Shown in pieces: positions 18,875 to 27,381 of a stretch of 64,000 bases of DNA. A model generated the notes under the pieces. The model was not told the DNA's origin. It saw only the letters and a program-made list of their open reading frames with translations, and made no database searches. How positions within the stretch are numbered: position 1 is the first letter of the stretch; each line of letters opens with the position of its first letter. This DNA comes from Heyndrickxia oleronia. Its GTDB lineage: Bacteria > Bacillota > Bacilli > Bacillales > Bacillaceae_C. The stretch covers positions 4,435,509-4,499,508 of the forward strand of contig NZ_CP065424.1 of NCBI RefSeq assembly GCF_017809215.1. The letters run 5' to 3'. A program made the translations under genes and the position numbers.

Positions 18875-19816
18875 TTAATTTAGATACATTTTTGCAGATA
18901 CACCTGCATGATCCGAAGACCATAACCCCGTATTTGTTCTACCTTCTACGATCTCTGCCTCTATTGGTGTCCAACCATTTTTATATAGAATAAAATCAAT
19001 ACGGCTATCTAGACTTGATTCAGCATTCAATAAATCAGGTCCCTGACAGCATGTAACACCGGTATCTATTCCACTATTTATCCATATATCTTGCATACCA
19101 AATTCGCTGAACTGTTTATATGTTATCGAGTCATTGGTCATCGCATTAGAATTTAAATCTCCCATCACTATTAGAGGCAAATCTGTTTGAGCCGGTCCAA
19201 CAATTATTTCCCTTGCTTGCTGGATCTGAATATCTATTTGCGTATCCAGATGAGTATTAATCAATCTAAATTGTTTTCTATCAAGTCTAATATCAATCGA
19301 GCACCATCCTCGTAGAATTTCCATCTGTTGATTTTGAATTTGTATATTAAGATTCGTTTGAAAATTAGCCTTCATTCTTTTATTCACTTGCAATCTATTT
19401 TGATTTCGTATTAATATCGCATCCCTATCCATCAAACGAATTAAATTACCATTACTGTCTGGAAGCTCTACTGTTGTATTATTATTTTGAACAACAAGGG
19501 CATAGTCTAAGCCTTTCTTTTTTAGCTCAATTATTAACATCTGTACAAAATCATAGGTGATCGTTCGAAAATTCGGGATTTCTAACTGCCACTTTACAGC
19601 TTCCTGAAGACCTATTAAATCTGGCTTCTTTTGTGCAATTTCACGAGCAATCGCTTTTACACGAAGTGGATAATTGGTTGCAAGAAATTGCTGATACACA
19701 TCTGATACTAAATTCGGAATTTGGTTTCTAACAGCGGTAAACAGTGGTGGCAATTCCGCCCCCATATACAAATTCCATGTGAGAAAAGAAAGACGAAATT
19801 TATCCCTTATTTTCAT
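18875..19816 (-). CDS. Endonuclease/exonuclease/phosphatase family protein
   Basis: A 313-residue protein of the DNase I-like (EEP) fold. Motifs in order are LSFLTWNLYMG (Asn ligand), PDLIGLQEA (Glu metal ligand), LINTHLD (His), VMGDLNSN (Asp/Asn pair) and the C-terminal SRIDFILY and SSDHAGVSA (catalytic His). These are the residues used for Mg-dependent phosphodiester hydrolysis. No signal peptide or lipobox is visible, so a cytoplasmic location is likely. The fold covers nucleases, sphingomyelinases and inositol phosphatases, and nothing in the sequence chooses between them. GGGGGTGTATAA precedes the ATG. The gene is monocistronic with its own terminator. Confidence 0.85.
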   Translation of the reverse strand: MKIRDKFRLSFLTWNLYMGAELPPLFTAVRNQIPNLVSDVYQQFLATNYPLRVKAIAREIAQKKPDLIGLQEAVKWQLEIPNFRTITYDFVQMLIIELKKKGLDYALVVQNNNTTVELPDSNGNLIRLMDRDAILIRNQNRLQVNKRMKANFQTNLNIQIQNQQMEILRGWCSIDIRLDRKQFRLINTHLDTQIDIQIQQAREIIVGPAQTDLPLIVMGDLNSNAMTNDSITYKQFSEFGMQDIWINSGIDTGVTCCQGPDLLNAESSLDSRIDFILYKNGWTPIEAEIVEGRTNTGLWSSDHAGVSAKMYLN

Positions 19817-20103
19817 TTATACACCCCCATTCTTAAGCCCACTGTATAGTATATGAAAATGCACTGCAGATAGACTGGGATACTAAAAATGAAGTATATT
19901 TTTCTTTGTTTTGTTCCTCCATTCTCATCTAAACATCCTGAAGGAAGCGATATTTGGAATACCGAGCATTAAATTATATGATTATATAACTCTCGTTTTA
20001 TTTAATGATATGCCTTTTCTTCTAATCTATATGATAGTAAAACAAGCAATTTTATTGAGAAGAACATTTAATAAAGTAAACCTAACAGAAATGAGGTGAG
20101 AAA

Positions 20104-20361
20104 GTGGGTTTAAATGATATGATACCGAAACCACCAGATGTTGTTACGATCGTTTCAGAAAGAAATCCATTAAATCCAAAATCACCACGTACAATTGTTG
20201 AAGTAACCATTATTGGAGAAGCAGGTAAATGTGAACGTTTTTTACGTTCTAGTGAACCTTATCAAACAGCAGCTAAAGGTTTAATCAGAAGTGGATTTGA
20301 TAAAATATGTGAGCAAAACTCCGATATTTATGGGGTCACTATTTTTTCTAGAGATCTTTAA
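20104..20361 (+). CDS. Small conserved-looking protein of unknown function
   Basis: An 85-residue protein starting at GTG 20104, with GAGGTGAG four to eleven bases upstream, which supports translation. It is hydrophilic with a predicted mixed strand/helix pattern: a proline-rich start (IPKPPDVVTI), a strand-like VEVTIIGEAGKCERFLRSS, then a helical segment and a final YGVTIFSRD strand. It has two cysteines, no membrane segment and no export signal. I do not recognise the family. It is a single gene between the divergent EEP nuclease gene and the convergent alkyltransferase-like gene. Confidence 0.6.
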   Translation: MGLNDMIPKPPDVVTIVSERNPLNPKSPRTIVEVTIIGEAGKCERFLRSSEPYQTAAKGLIRSGFDKICEQNSDIYGVTIFSRDL

Positions 20362-20462
20362 TGTTATATAGTTGGACTTTACTTTAAAGAAAAATTGGCC
20401 AGGCTTTATTTAGGGTGTTTATTGGGGAGCACCCTCCCTTAGACACCCCTTTTCGCGTGTAT

Positions 20463-20777
20463 TCACAGACTATCAGGTTGATATTGAAATATTTTAAGAT
20501 TGATGATTCCATTCGAATTAAATTCAACCCCTTCACTTTGAAGGGAGAACTTTTGAACATGATAATACTCATCATCTTTAAAACCGATCATTCCCTTGGA
20601 ATTGACCACTCGATGCCATGGCAGTTGATATTTCTTACTCATAGAATGCAAAATTCTTACAACCTGCCTTGCAGCTCTTGGACTACCTGCAATTGTAGCA
20701 ATTTGTCCATAAGTCATTACCTTTCCTTCCGGTATATTTCGAATAATTGTTACGACTCTCTCAGTAAATGGGGTCAT
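20463..20777 (-). CDS. Alkyltransferase-like (ATL) protein, MGMT-family DNA-binding domain
   Basis: A 104-residue protein matching the DNA-binding domain of O6-methylguanine-DNA methyltransferase. It has IPEGKVMTYGQIA (helix-turn-helix), GSPRAARQVVR with the arginine finger, and PWHRVVNSKG at 53-62. The active-site PCHRV cysteine is tryptophan here (Trp54), so it cannot accept the alkyl group. Such ATL proteins bind alkylated bases and hand the damage to nucleotide excision repair. GAGGGTAAGTTGA precedes the ATG. The gene is monocistronic and convergent with the small gene at 20104. Confidence in the ATL class is high because the substitution is at the diagnostic residue. Confidence 0.9.
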   Translation of the reverse strand: MTPFTERVVTIIRNIPEGKVMTYGQIATIAGSPRAARQVVRILHSMSKKYQLPWHRVVNSKGMIGFKDDEYYHVQKFSLQSEGVEFNSNGIINLKIFQYQPDSL

Positions 20778-20839
20778 TCAACTTACCCTCTTATTTTAAT
20801 TTTAATAGCACATTCTCCCAAAACAGCCATTAGTTATAA

Positions 20840-20867
20840 TTGACGAATTTTCTATATATATTATATT
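20840..20867 (+). promoter_or_regulatory. Sigma-A-type promoter of queT
   Basis: TTGACG at 20840-20845 and TATATT at 20862-20867, spaced 16 bases, just upstream of the preQ1 riboswitch. Confidence 0.6.
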
Positions 20868-20892
20868 ATTATATCTTGAGTGTTTACTCAAA

Positions 20893-20928
20893 CGTGGTTC
20901 GAAACCATCCCACGATAAAAAACTAAGG
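20893..20928 (+). promoter_or_regulatory. PreQ1-I riboswitch
   Basis: The stem CGTGG...CCACG (20893-20914) encloses GTTCGAAACCATCCC and is followed by ATAAAAAACTAAGGA, which matches the class I preQ1 aptamer: P1, the C-rich loop that pairs preQ1, and the A-rich tail forming the pseudoknot. The tail contains the Shine-Dalgarno AAGGAG of queT, so ligand binding should block translation. Confidence 0.9.
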
Positions 20929-20940
20929 AGAGAACTGAAT

Positions 20941-21426
20941 ATGAAAGTCAAAACTCTTGTCGGAAATGGGATTGTAGCTGCATTATACATTGCCGTATCG
21001 TTTATCATTCAACCCTTTGGGTTTACGAATATACAATTCCGAGTATCCGAAATATTTAATCATTTGGTCGTGTTTAACAAAAAGTATATGATTGGCATTG
21101 TCTTAGGTGTTTTTCTTACCAATTTATTTTTTTCCCCTATGAGGGCTTATGACCTTGTTTTTGGGGTTGGACAATCTATCATTGCCTTACTTATCACGAT
21201 CATCATTTCAAAATTTATTAAAAATATATGGGGACGCATGATAGTAAATACGATCGTCTTTACAATTACTATGTTCCTCATCGCTATTGAACTTCATCTG
21301 GCTTTTGACTTGCCATTCACGATTACATGGGTAACGACTGCAATTGGAGAGTTTGTTGTAATGGCAATTGGTGCTCCAATTATGTATTACTTAAATAAAC
21401 GCGTGAATTTTGAACAACAACTATAA
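20941..21426 (+). CDS. queT: Queuosine precursor transporter QueT
   Basis: A 161-residue membrane protein with five or six hydrophobic helices and the QueT opening (AALYIAVSFIIQPFGFTNIQFRVSE). It is the S component of an ECF-type vitamin importer and takes up a queuine precursor such as preQ1 with the shared EcfAAT energizing module, which is encoded elsewhere. Identification is strengthened by the preQ1-I riboswitch that overlaps its ribosome binding site (AAGGAG, ten bases before ATG). It is monocistronic, with a shared terminator downstream. Confidence 0.93.
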   Translation: MKVKTLVGNGIVAALYIAVSFIIQPFGFTNIQFRVSEIFNHLVVFNKKYMIGIVLGVFLTNLFFSPMRAYDLVFGVGQSIIALLITIIISKFIKNIWGRMIVNTIVFTITMFLIAIELHLAFDLPFTITWVTTAIGEFVVMAIGAPIMYYLNKRVNFEQQL

Positions 21427-21430
21427 AATA

Positions 21431-21468
21431 GAGAAAAAGCTATCGCATACATGTGATAGCTTTTTCTC
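21431..21468. terminator. Bidirectional rho-independent terminator
   Basis: Perfect 14-bp stem GAGAAAAAGCTATC with a ten-base loop, with A and T runs built into the stem. It lies between convergent queT and the MFS gene. Confidence 0.88.
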
Positions 21469-21492
21469 ATATCTTTTATTTAAATAAAAAAT

Positions 21493-22698
21493 TTACTTTA
21501 ATGAATAATACGTGTCAGACACTGGTGCTTCGGTTTCTTTTTTCTTCGTAAATAGTAAGGCGTAAATGAGGATTAATAATACAAGACAAATAATTGAAAA
21601 TCCATAGATAAAATGGAAGCCTTTATTAGCAGCAAGAATACCAAGACCAGTAGAACCAATGGCCATTCCTAAGTCCATTGCTGAAAAATACATTGCATTA
21701 GCCGTTCCTTGTTTTTCTTTCGTTACTAGGCTGACAGCTATTGCTTGGAGTGTAGGTGTGACAGTTCCATATGCAATTCCATAGAAAAAGCCTGCGGTAA
21801 GTAGTGTTACTGAACCATTAGTTATCGATAATAAAAATAACCCAATGACCCCACAAATAATCGCTGGATATATAATTACTTTATGTCCATAAGTATCATA
21901 AAGCTTTCCAGAAATAGGACGTGCAACAAGCATAATAATGGCTACAATAAGAAAAAATAAAGAAACAGTACCACCTAAATGAGCCTCTTTTCCAAGCTCT
22001 CGAAGAAAACTAACTACCCCTCCTAAAGTGATGGAGAAAAAAACACATAGTAGACTTGGTATAAATGCCTTTTTATCGAAAATAGATTCTTTAAAAGAAA
22101 GTTTCTTTTCGATTGTCTTACTTGAAACAGGTGCCTCTTGTGTTTTAATCATAAAGCTACATAAAAAAGTGATAACAGCTAATACCACTGCAATGATTAA
22201 TAAAGTATTAAAAGGCATATATGCAAGTAAAGCTAAGGCAATCATTGGTGCCATACTTGTTCCGATACTCGTAGCAAGTCCGTAATAGCCAATCCCTTCA
22301 CCTAGCCTTTTCTTAGGTATAATATTCGTTGCCAATGTAGCTAATATTGTTGTCATTATGCCAAAACCAATACCGTGAAAAATTCTCAAAAGAAGCAAAT
22401 ACGGAACAGATTCCTGTCCGTAACTAAGAGACAATGTTACTGCAACAAATAATAATGTAAATACGCTCATCTTCTTCACATTTACACGATGAATCAAGTA
22501 ACCTACGAACGGGCGGGTCACAATAGCAGCAAGCATAAAAATAGTAGTCATGAGTCCGCCTTGAGTTGGGTTATTTTTCACATCTGTTATAAAGGCTGGA
22601 AAGCCAGCGGTTAATAATTGTAAACAAAGAAAAAATAAAAAAGCCATTAAGACAATGGCCATAAACTGTGGTGTCCACAACTTAGGTGATTCGTTCAT
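21493..22698 (-). CDS. MFS drug/metabolite efflux transporter
   Basis: A 401-residue major facilitator with twelve predicted membrane helices. The intracellular loop after helix 2 is represented by GYLIHRVNVKK, and after helix 8 by GKLYDTYGHK, the usual D-R/K-x-G-R-R-type positions. It follows the MarR gene by 16 bases on the same strand, an arrangement typical for a drug efflux pump controlled by its own repressor (compare YwoG/YwoH in Bacillus subtilis). AGAAGGATTATTAA precedes the ATG. The substrate is not predictable. Confidence 0.88.
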   Translation of the reverse strand: MNESPKLWTPQFMAIVLMAFLFFLCLQLLTAGFPAFITDVKNNPTQGGLMTTIFMLAAIVTRPFVGYLIHRVNVKKMSVFTLLFVAVTLSLSYGQESVPYLLLLRIFHGIGFGIMTTILATLATNIIPKKRLGEGIGYYGLATSIGTSMAPMIALALLAYMPFNTLLIIAVVLAVITFLCSFMIKTQEAPVSSKTIEKKLSFKESIFDKKAFIPSLLCVFFSITLGGVVSFLRELGKEAHLGGTVSLFFLIVAIIMLVARPISGKLYDTYGHKVIIYPAIICGVIGLFLLSITNGSVTLLTAGFFYGIAYGTVTPTLQAIAVSLVTKEKQGTANAMYFSAMDLGMAIGSTGLGILAANKGFHFIYGFSIICLVLLILIYALLFTKKKETEAPVSDTYYSLK

Positions 22699-22714
22699 TT
22701 AATAATCCTTCTTT

Positions 22715-23164
22715 CTAGTTATTGATATCATTTAGAAGTGAATCAGTATTACTCTCAATTGAATGTAATACATTTAAATATGTCTCCAACGATTCCTTAT
22801 TAATTCCATCGATAACCTTACTAAAAATGCCCTCAATATATGGATATAATTCTTCAGCTAACCCAGTCCCTTTCTCTGTAATAGTAATGAGAAAGGATCG
22901 TCTATCTTTAGGATTAGCTACTCTTTTGACAAAATCATTTTTTTCAAGCAAATCAAGAATTTTAGTCAGTGTAGCCTGATCTTTATCGGCTTTCTCTGAT
23001 AATTCCTTTTGAGATATATGATCCGACTCTTTTAGTGTTCTAAGTACACTCCATTGTTCAGATGTAATTTGATATGGCTTTAAATAATGATTTAATAGTC
23101 GACTAATCTTTCTACTTGTTCGAACTGAAGCAAATCCGATTAATTTATCCTTTGACATCTCCAT
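22715..23164 (-). CDS. MarR-family transcriptional regulator
   Basis: A 149-residue winged-helix regulator. It has the MarR core: the recognition segment ISQKELSEKADKDQATLTKILDLLEKNDFVKR (about residues 60-92) and wing VANPKDRRSFLITITEKG (about 94-111). N- and C-terminal helices form the dimer interface. It is the first gene of an operon with the MFS transporter and probably represses its own promoter, where a perfect 12-bp palindrome sits next to the -35 box. AAGGAGAG precedes the ATG. Ligands of MarR proteins are often phenolic compounds or drugs; this one's is unknown. Confidence 0.93.
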   Translation of the reverse strand: MEMSKDKLIGFASVRTSRKISRLLNHYLKPYQITSEQWSVLRTLKESDHISQKELSEKADKDQATLTKILDLLEKNDFVKRVANPKDRRSFLITITEKGTGLAEELYPYIEGIFSKVIDGINKESLETYLNVLHSIESNTDSLLNDINN

Positions 23165-23194
23165 AGAGAGGCTCTCCTTTCAAGCACAATTATT

Positions 23195-23223
23195 ATTATA
23201 CATATAATTATTATTCGTGTAAA
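23195..23223 (-). promoter_or_regulatory. Sigma-A promoter of the marR-MFS operon
   Basis: On the minus strand, -35 TTTACA (23218-23223) and -10 TATAAT (23195-23200) are separated by 17 bases, about 30 bases upstream of the marR-type start codon. Confidence 0.75.
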
Positions 23224-23228
23224 TATAG

Positions 23229-23240
23229 TTTGTATACAAA
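23229..23240. promoter_or_regulatory. Candidate MarR operator palindrome
   Basis: TTTGTATACAAA is a perfect 12-bp palindrome five bases upstream of the -35 element of the marR-MFS promoter, a typical place for an autoregulatory MarR site. Confidence 0.55.
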
Positions 23241-23270
23241 TTATTTATTAACCATATAAAAATTAGTAAA

Positions 23271-23306
23271 GGAGCTACCTCATAAAATATTAAAAGAGAT
23301 AGCTCC
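23271..23306. terminator. Terminator-like hairpin after the MATE gene
   Basis: GGAGCTACCTC pairs with GAGATAGCTCC with one mismatch around a 14-base AT-rich loop. On the minus strand it follows the MATE gene stop directly. Confidence 0.65.
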
Positions 23307-23312
23307 AATTTT

Positions 23313-24671
23313 TTATGCACTTAAAATAACAAATTTCCTTTTTTGGATATATAGAAGCCTTAATGACAGTCCTACTCCAGCAGCCAACAAGCCTGATGTT
23401 AGACCAATCCAATATCCTGGAGCACCAAGATTGGTAAAATGGGCTAAAAGATAACCTACAGGCAAGCAAATCATCCAATAAGCAATCAATGTCATGATAA
23501 ATGCTAAATTTACATCTTTATAGCCTCTTAATGCAGCCTGTGCTGTCACTTGAATCGCATCCGATAGCTGGAAAAATAGCGCATATATTAAAAAGTGACC
23601 AGTTAATTGAATAACCGCTGCTTCATTTGAATAGAATCCTGCCACTTGATAACGGAATAACACAACCAAAAGTCCAGTAAATAAAGCGATAATAATCGCT
23701 AGACAAATGCCCAGCCAGCTATATATTCGAGCGTCCCGGTACCTTTTAGCCCCTACCTCATATCCTACGAGCACCGTTAAAGCAAGGGATATGCTAACAG
23801 GTACCATATAAAGAAATGAAACAATATTCAATGCCGATTGATAGGCGGCAATGGTTGTAATGCTAAACTTACTAATTAAAATAGTTACTACTGCAAACAT
23901 ACTTGTTTCAAAGAAGGTCGAAAGCCCCATCGGTACCCCAATTTTCAAGATTTCTTTACAATTCCCCCATGAAAAATCTTTTAAGTTTGAAAAGATTTGA
24001 TAAGTTGAAAAAGGATCTTGCTTTTTAATAATAAAGGCTGTTACTCCTGCAATCATCCAATAGGTAATGGACGTGGCATAGCCTGCGCCTGCACCACCCA
24101 GTTCAGGAAATCCCATATTCCCATATATCAAAACATAGTTTAAAAAGAAATTAATAGGTAATGAAGAGATCATAATGACCATAACAATACGAGTTTTCCC
24201 TAACGCATAAATAAACGATCTGAGTACATTAAAAATAAAAAGAGGAATAATTCCAAAGCTTAAACCTACGAGATAAGCATGTGCTGTATGTTGAACCCTT
24301 GTTTCTAAATTCATTGAGTCTAATAACGGATTTAACAGAAAAAATCCAAGAATGATAACAACTATAGCAATCATTAGTGATAGATAGATCCCATTAACTA
24401 CAATCGAAGAGACTTCTTTGCTTTTTCTTTCACCAAAACGTTGGGCTACAATAGGTGATACAGCGAGCAATATCCCACTTAAGCCTGTAAAAACAGGATT
24501 CCAAATGGAAGAACCGATCGCCACTCCAGCTAAATCGGAGGAGTTATACTTACCAGATAAAATAGTATTAAAAAAAACCATTGAAAACATACCTAATTGT
24601 GTAATTAATATAGGTATTAAGAGAATGAAAATTTGTTTTGTTTTTTCTTTTATCGTAAACGTTTGATTCAT
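23313..24671 (-). CDS. MATE-family multidrug exporter (NorM-like)
   Basis: A 452-residue protein with twelve predicted membrane helices in two homologous halves, typical of MATE Na+ or H+ driven efflux pumps. The N-terminal half starts with ITQLGMFSMVFFNTILSGKYNSSDLAGVAIG, as in NorM/YeeO-type proteins, and the second half starts with GVPMGLSTFFETSMF. AGGAGAACTTTTCA precedes the ATG. The gene is monocistronic, ending in a hairpin shared with the marR promoter region. Transport of cationic drugs or dyes is the family function; no specific substrate can be given. Confidence 0.9.
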   Translation of the reverse strand: MNQTFTIKEKTKQIFILLIPILITQLGMFSMVFFNTILSGKYNSSDLAGVAIGSSIWNPVFTGLSGILLAVSPIVAQRFGERKSKEVSSIVVNGIYLSLMIAIVVIILGFFLLNPLLDSMNLETRVQHTAHAYLVGLSFGIIPLFIFNVLRSFIYALGKTRIVMVIMISSLPINFFLNYVLIYGNMGFPELGGAGAGYATSITYWMIAGVTAFIIKKQDPFSTYQIFSNLKDFSWGNCKEILKIGVPMGLSTFFETSMFAVVTILISKFSITTIAAYQSALNIVSFLYMVPVSISLALTVLVGYEVGAKRYRDARIYSWLGICLAIIIALFTGLLVVLFRYQVAGFYSNEAAVIQLTGHFLIYALFFQLSDAIQVTAQAALRGYKDVNLAFIMTLIAYWMICLPVGYLLAHFTNLGAPGYWIGLTSGLLAAGVGLSLRLLYIQKRKFVILSA

Positions 24672-24699
24672 TGAAAAGTTCTCCTGTAATTTAAAATGA

Positions 24700-26871
24700 T
24701 TATACTGCCTCCAACAACCCCATCTCTAGACATGTTTTAAGTGACAGTTTTTTAACACCGGCTTCAAAACGTATTTCAAATTGTTCACGGTCCAGTAAAA
24801 TGATTTCACCCTGCCCGAAAACAGGGTGCTTTATTTCCATCCCAACATAGAGTTGCTCTTCTTCTTTTATTGCTGTTGAAGATGTGTCCATCTTACCATT
24901 TAAGCCGTGCTTCATCTTCTTCTCCTTTTTTGGGCTCATAATAGAACGAACACCTCCCACGAAGCGTGACTCATTTACAAGTTTTCCATTCTTTATTTCA
25001 TAAGAGAGCAATTCTAGATGAAGCTTTGCACGAGTCATCCCAACATAAAATAGACGAACAGCCTCTTCAATTAATTCCTCTTTTCCTTGCTCTTTTGACC
25101 TCGTTTCCTCTTTTGAAGGGATGATTCCTTCAACCAAATCGATCATATATACTCTCGTAAACTCTAATCCTTTTGAACTATGTAATGTTGAGAAGGTTAC
25201 CACATTTTTATGTTTTCCAAACTTAGACTCTTTCATTTTCTTCTCTAAATATTGCAAACGACCAGCAAATTCCTCCATCGTATCTAATGTGGTCGCAATC
25301 TCCTCGAGAGTATTTAAAATATCCAATAGATGATCTAGGTTGAATCCATATCTTTCACTTAATTTTTCAAGAGCTTTCTCATATCCTAGTGATTCGCGAA
25401 TTAGACGAATCACCTGTAGTGGTGCCATGCCATTCATCTCTTGGAACAAGCTTTTGCATTTTTGTAGTTGTTTAATCTGATAGTCCTTCAGATTGATATA
25501 CTGCAAAAGATTATCAAAACAGGATTGTTTATTATTTATTTTTTTAAGATCTTTCATTTGTTGCTTTGTAATATAGCCATTAAATTTTGTATGAATCTTC
25601 TCCAAAATGTCTGTACGTGAATCATTATAAGAGATTCTCATAAAATTTAATATATCCTGTACTACCCAATGAGAAAAAAAGTGAGAATTTGAGTCTTTAA
25701 TATAAAAAGGGATACCTGCCCGGTCAAAATCATTCATTAAACTGATAGATGAAGAGTGATTCCGATATAAAATTGCGACTTCTCGATAATTATCAAGCTG
25801 AGAAATTTCCCTTATTAAATATTTAGATTGATTTTGATAATCTGCCAATCTTTTTAATTGTATGGGTTGATAGGAAGGATTATCAGTAAACATCTGTTTG
25901 TTATATCGGTGTTTATTTTGCTGAATGAATTGGTTAGCAACATCTACGATATCTTTTGATGAACGATAATTTTGCTCCATCATAAGGATGACTGCCTCAG
26001 GATATACCTGCTTAAAATCAAGCAAATATTTTGGATCTGCTGCGCGCCAAGTATAAATCGATTGATCATCATCTGCAACAACACAAAGATTGCGATGATT
26101 GCAAACCAGCTTTTCAATGATTGCATGCTGAACCAGTGAAGTGTCCTGGCTTTCATCCGTTAAAACATAATCATACCGTTGCTGATAGGTTCGAAGAAAT
26201 TCAGAATCCTCTTCAAACACTTGATTTGCAATCGTAAGCATATCATCATAATCGACTAATCGAACCGTCCCTCTCGTTCGTTTGAATAACTCATATTCTT
26301 GAACTATTTTTTCAGCCATTGGTATTTGACATTTAACGGTAGACCAAAGTTCCTCCGGAATTAGTTTATTTTTCAGCAAACTAGTATAGGACATCAATTC
26401 CTCTAACTGGTCATCTGTTATATTTTCACCAACCAAATTGTTATAAATTTCCTTTAAGATGATTTTCTTATTTAATGTGAGTTGGTTTCTTTCCAGTGGT
26501 TGAATGCCTTCAATAAGTTGAAAGCTTGTATTAGTTTTCCTAAAGTACTCTCGTATCACTTCAAATGCAAGACTATGGATAGTTGAAAAATCTACTTGCG
26601 GTATCATGGGGAAAAATGAATTGAATCGTTCCTTCATATCCATTGCTGAAGCTTTACTAAAGGTTACAGCCTTAATTCTTTTTGGATTAACACCTTTTTC
26701 TTTTATTAAATAACCAATTTTTATAATGATCGTTGTTGTCTTTCCTGAACCCGGCGACGCTAACAAAAGAAGGGGACCATCAGTATGTAAAATAGCCTTC
26801 TGTTGTTGCTGATTTAAAATAACTCTCTTTTTTATCTGACTGAAATTAAAAAACTCCGCTTCCTTATTCAT
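24700..26871 (-). CDS. UvrD/PcrA-type superfamily 1 DNA helicase
   Basis: A helicase of about 723 residues. The start is placed at ATG 26871 (AAAGGG seven bases upstream); an upstream in-frame start at 26937 would add 22 atypical residues. Motifs in order are LNQQQQKAI (Q motif), ASPGSGKTTT (Walker A, I), AVTFSKAS (Ia), LTDESQDTS (II), VADDDQSIYTWRAA (III), FSTLHSSKGLEF (V) and YVGMTRAK (VI). The C-terminus (GMEIKHPVFGQGEII...) resembles the Tudor-like RNA-polymerase-binding tail of PcrA/UvrD. Length and context differ from PcrA, which sits next to ligA, so this is a second SF1 helicase, probably the YjcD type. Role in repair or removal of nucleoprotein blocks is inferred. Confidence 0.9.
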   Translation of the reverse strand: MNKEAEFFNFSQIKKRVILNQQQQKAILHTDGPLLLLASPGSGKTTTIIIKIGYLIKEKGVNPKRIKAVTFSKASAMDMKERFNSFFPMIPQVDFSTIHSLAFEVIREYFRKTNTSFQLIEGIQPLERNQLTLNKKIILKEIYNNLVGENITDDQLEELMSYTSLLKNKLIPEELWSTVKCQIPMAEKIVQEYELFKRTRGTVRLVDYDDMLTIANQVFEEDSEFLRTYQQRYDYVLTDESQDTSLVQHAIIEKLVCNHRNLCVVADDDQSIYTWRAADPKYLLDFKQVYPEAVILMMEQNYRSSKDIVDVANQFIQQNKHRYNKQMFTDNPSYQPIQLKRLADYQNQSKYLIREISQLDNYREVAILYRNHSSSISLMNDFDRAGIPFYIKDSNSHFFSHWVVQDILNFMRISYNDSRTDILEKIHTKFNGYITKQQMKDLKKINNKQSCFDNLLQYINLKDYQIKQLQKCKSLFQEMNGMAPLQVIRLIRESLGYEKALEKLSERYGFNLDHLLDILNTLEEIATTLDTMEEFAGRLQYLEKKMKESKFGKHKNVVTFSTLHSSKGLEFTRVYMIDLVEGIIPSKEETRSKEQGKEELIEEAVRLFYVGMTRAKLHLELLSYEIKNGKLVNESRFVGGVRSIMSPKKEKKMKHGLNGKMDTSSTAIKEEEQLYVGMEIKHPVFGQGEIILLDREQFEIRFEAGVKKLSLKTCLEMGLLEAV

Positions 26872-27007
26872 GCGAGAACCCTTTCTAGTACTTATAAGCT
26901 TAAATATATATAAACCAAGGGGGATTCTTCGATTCACACCCTCACCTAAATCTTTCTATTCACTTATCATAACAGTTTTATTTATATTTTTCTTTGACTT
27001 AATTATT

Positions 27008-27238
27008 TTACGATGGATTCCTTTTCTTCTTTTTTAAAACATAGGTAGTAATGGATTGAATCAGAAATACTAATATAAAAAAAAAGAATACGACAAACTC
27101 ACTTGTATCCATTACTCTAAAAGGATTGAATGCGTTGAATATTGCATTTTTTAATTCAAACCCCATAATCATATCAATTCCAATTGAAAGAGCAATTAAA
27201 AAACTGATTAATCCTATACTTATTCCAAATAATTTCAA
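27008..27238 (-). CDS. Small two-helix membrane protein of unknown function
   Basis: A 76-residue protein beginning at TTG 27238, supported by AGGAGGAG seven bases upstream. Hydrophobic segments lie at about residues 4-25 and 46-68, with a lysine-rich C-terminal tail (LKKKKRNPS), giving two membrane helices. I do not recognise the family. It is divergent from the germination operon that starts at 27382. Confidence 0.6.
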   Translation of the reverse strand: MKLFGISIGLISFLIALSIGIDMIMGFELKNAIFNAFNPFRVMDTSEFVVFFFFILVFLIQSITTYVLKKKKRNPS

Positions 27239-27381
27239 TTTATCTCCTCCTAAAACATTGAGATAATTTTCACTTTAGCATATCCAAAATTTCTTAAAAA
27301 ATCACATTTACGCATAATCCAACCAAAGCTTGAGAAGAATTTGGTATATGTACAAAAAGTTAGTGAAAACGAGGAATTAAT

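Noticed and set aside
19911..20099. 62-codon plus-strand frame upstream of the small gene
   Set aside because: TTG start without a ribosome binding site, in an AT-rich spacer; hydrophobic composition expected from AT-rich DNA.
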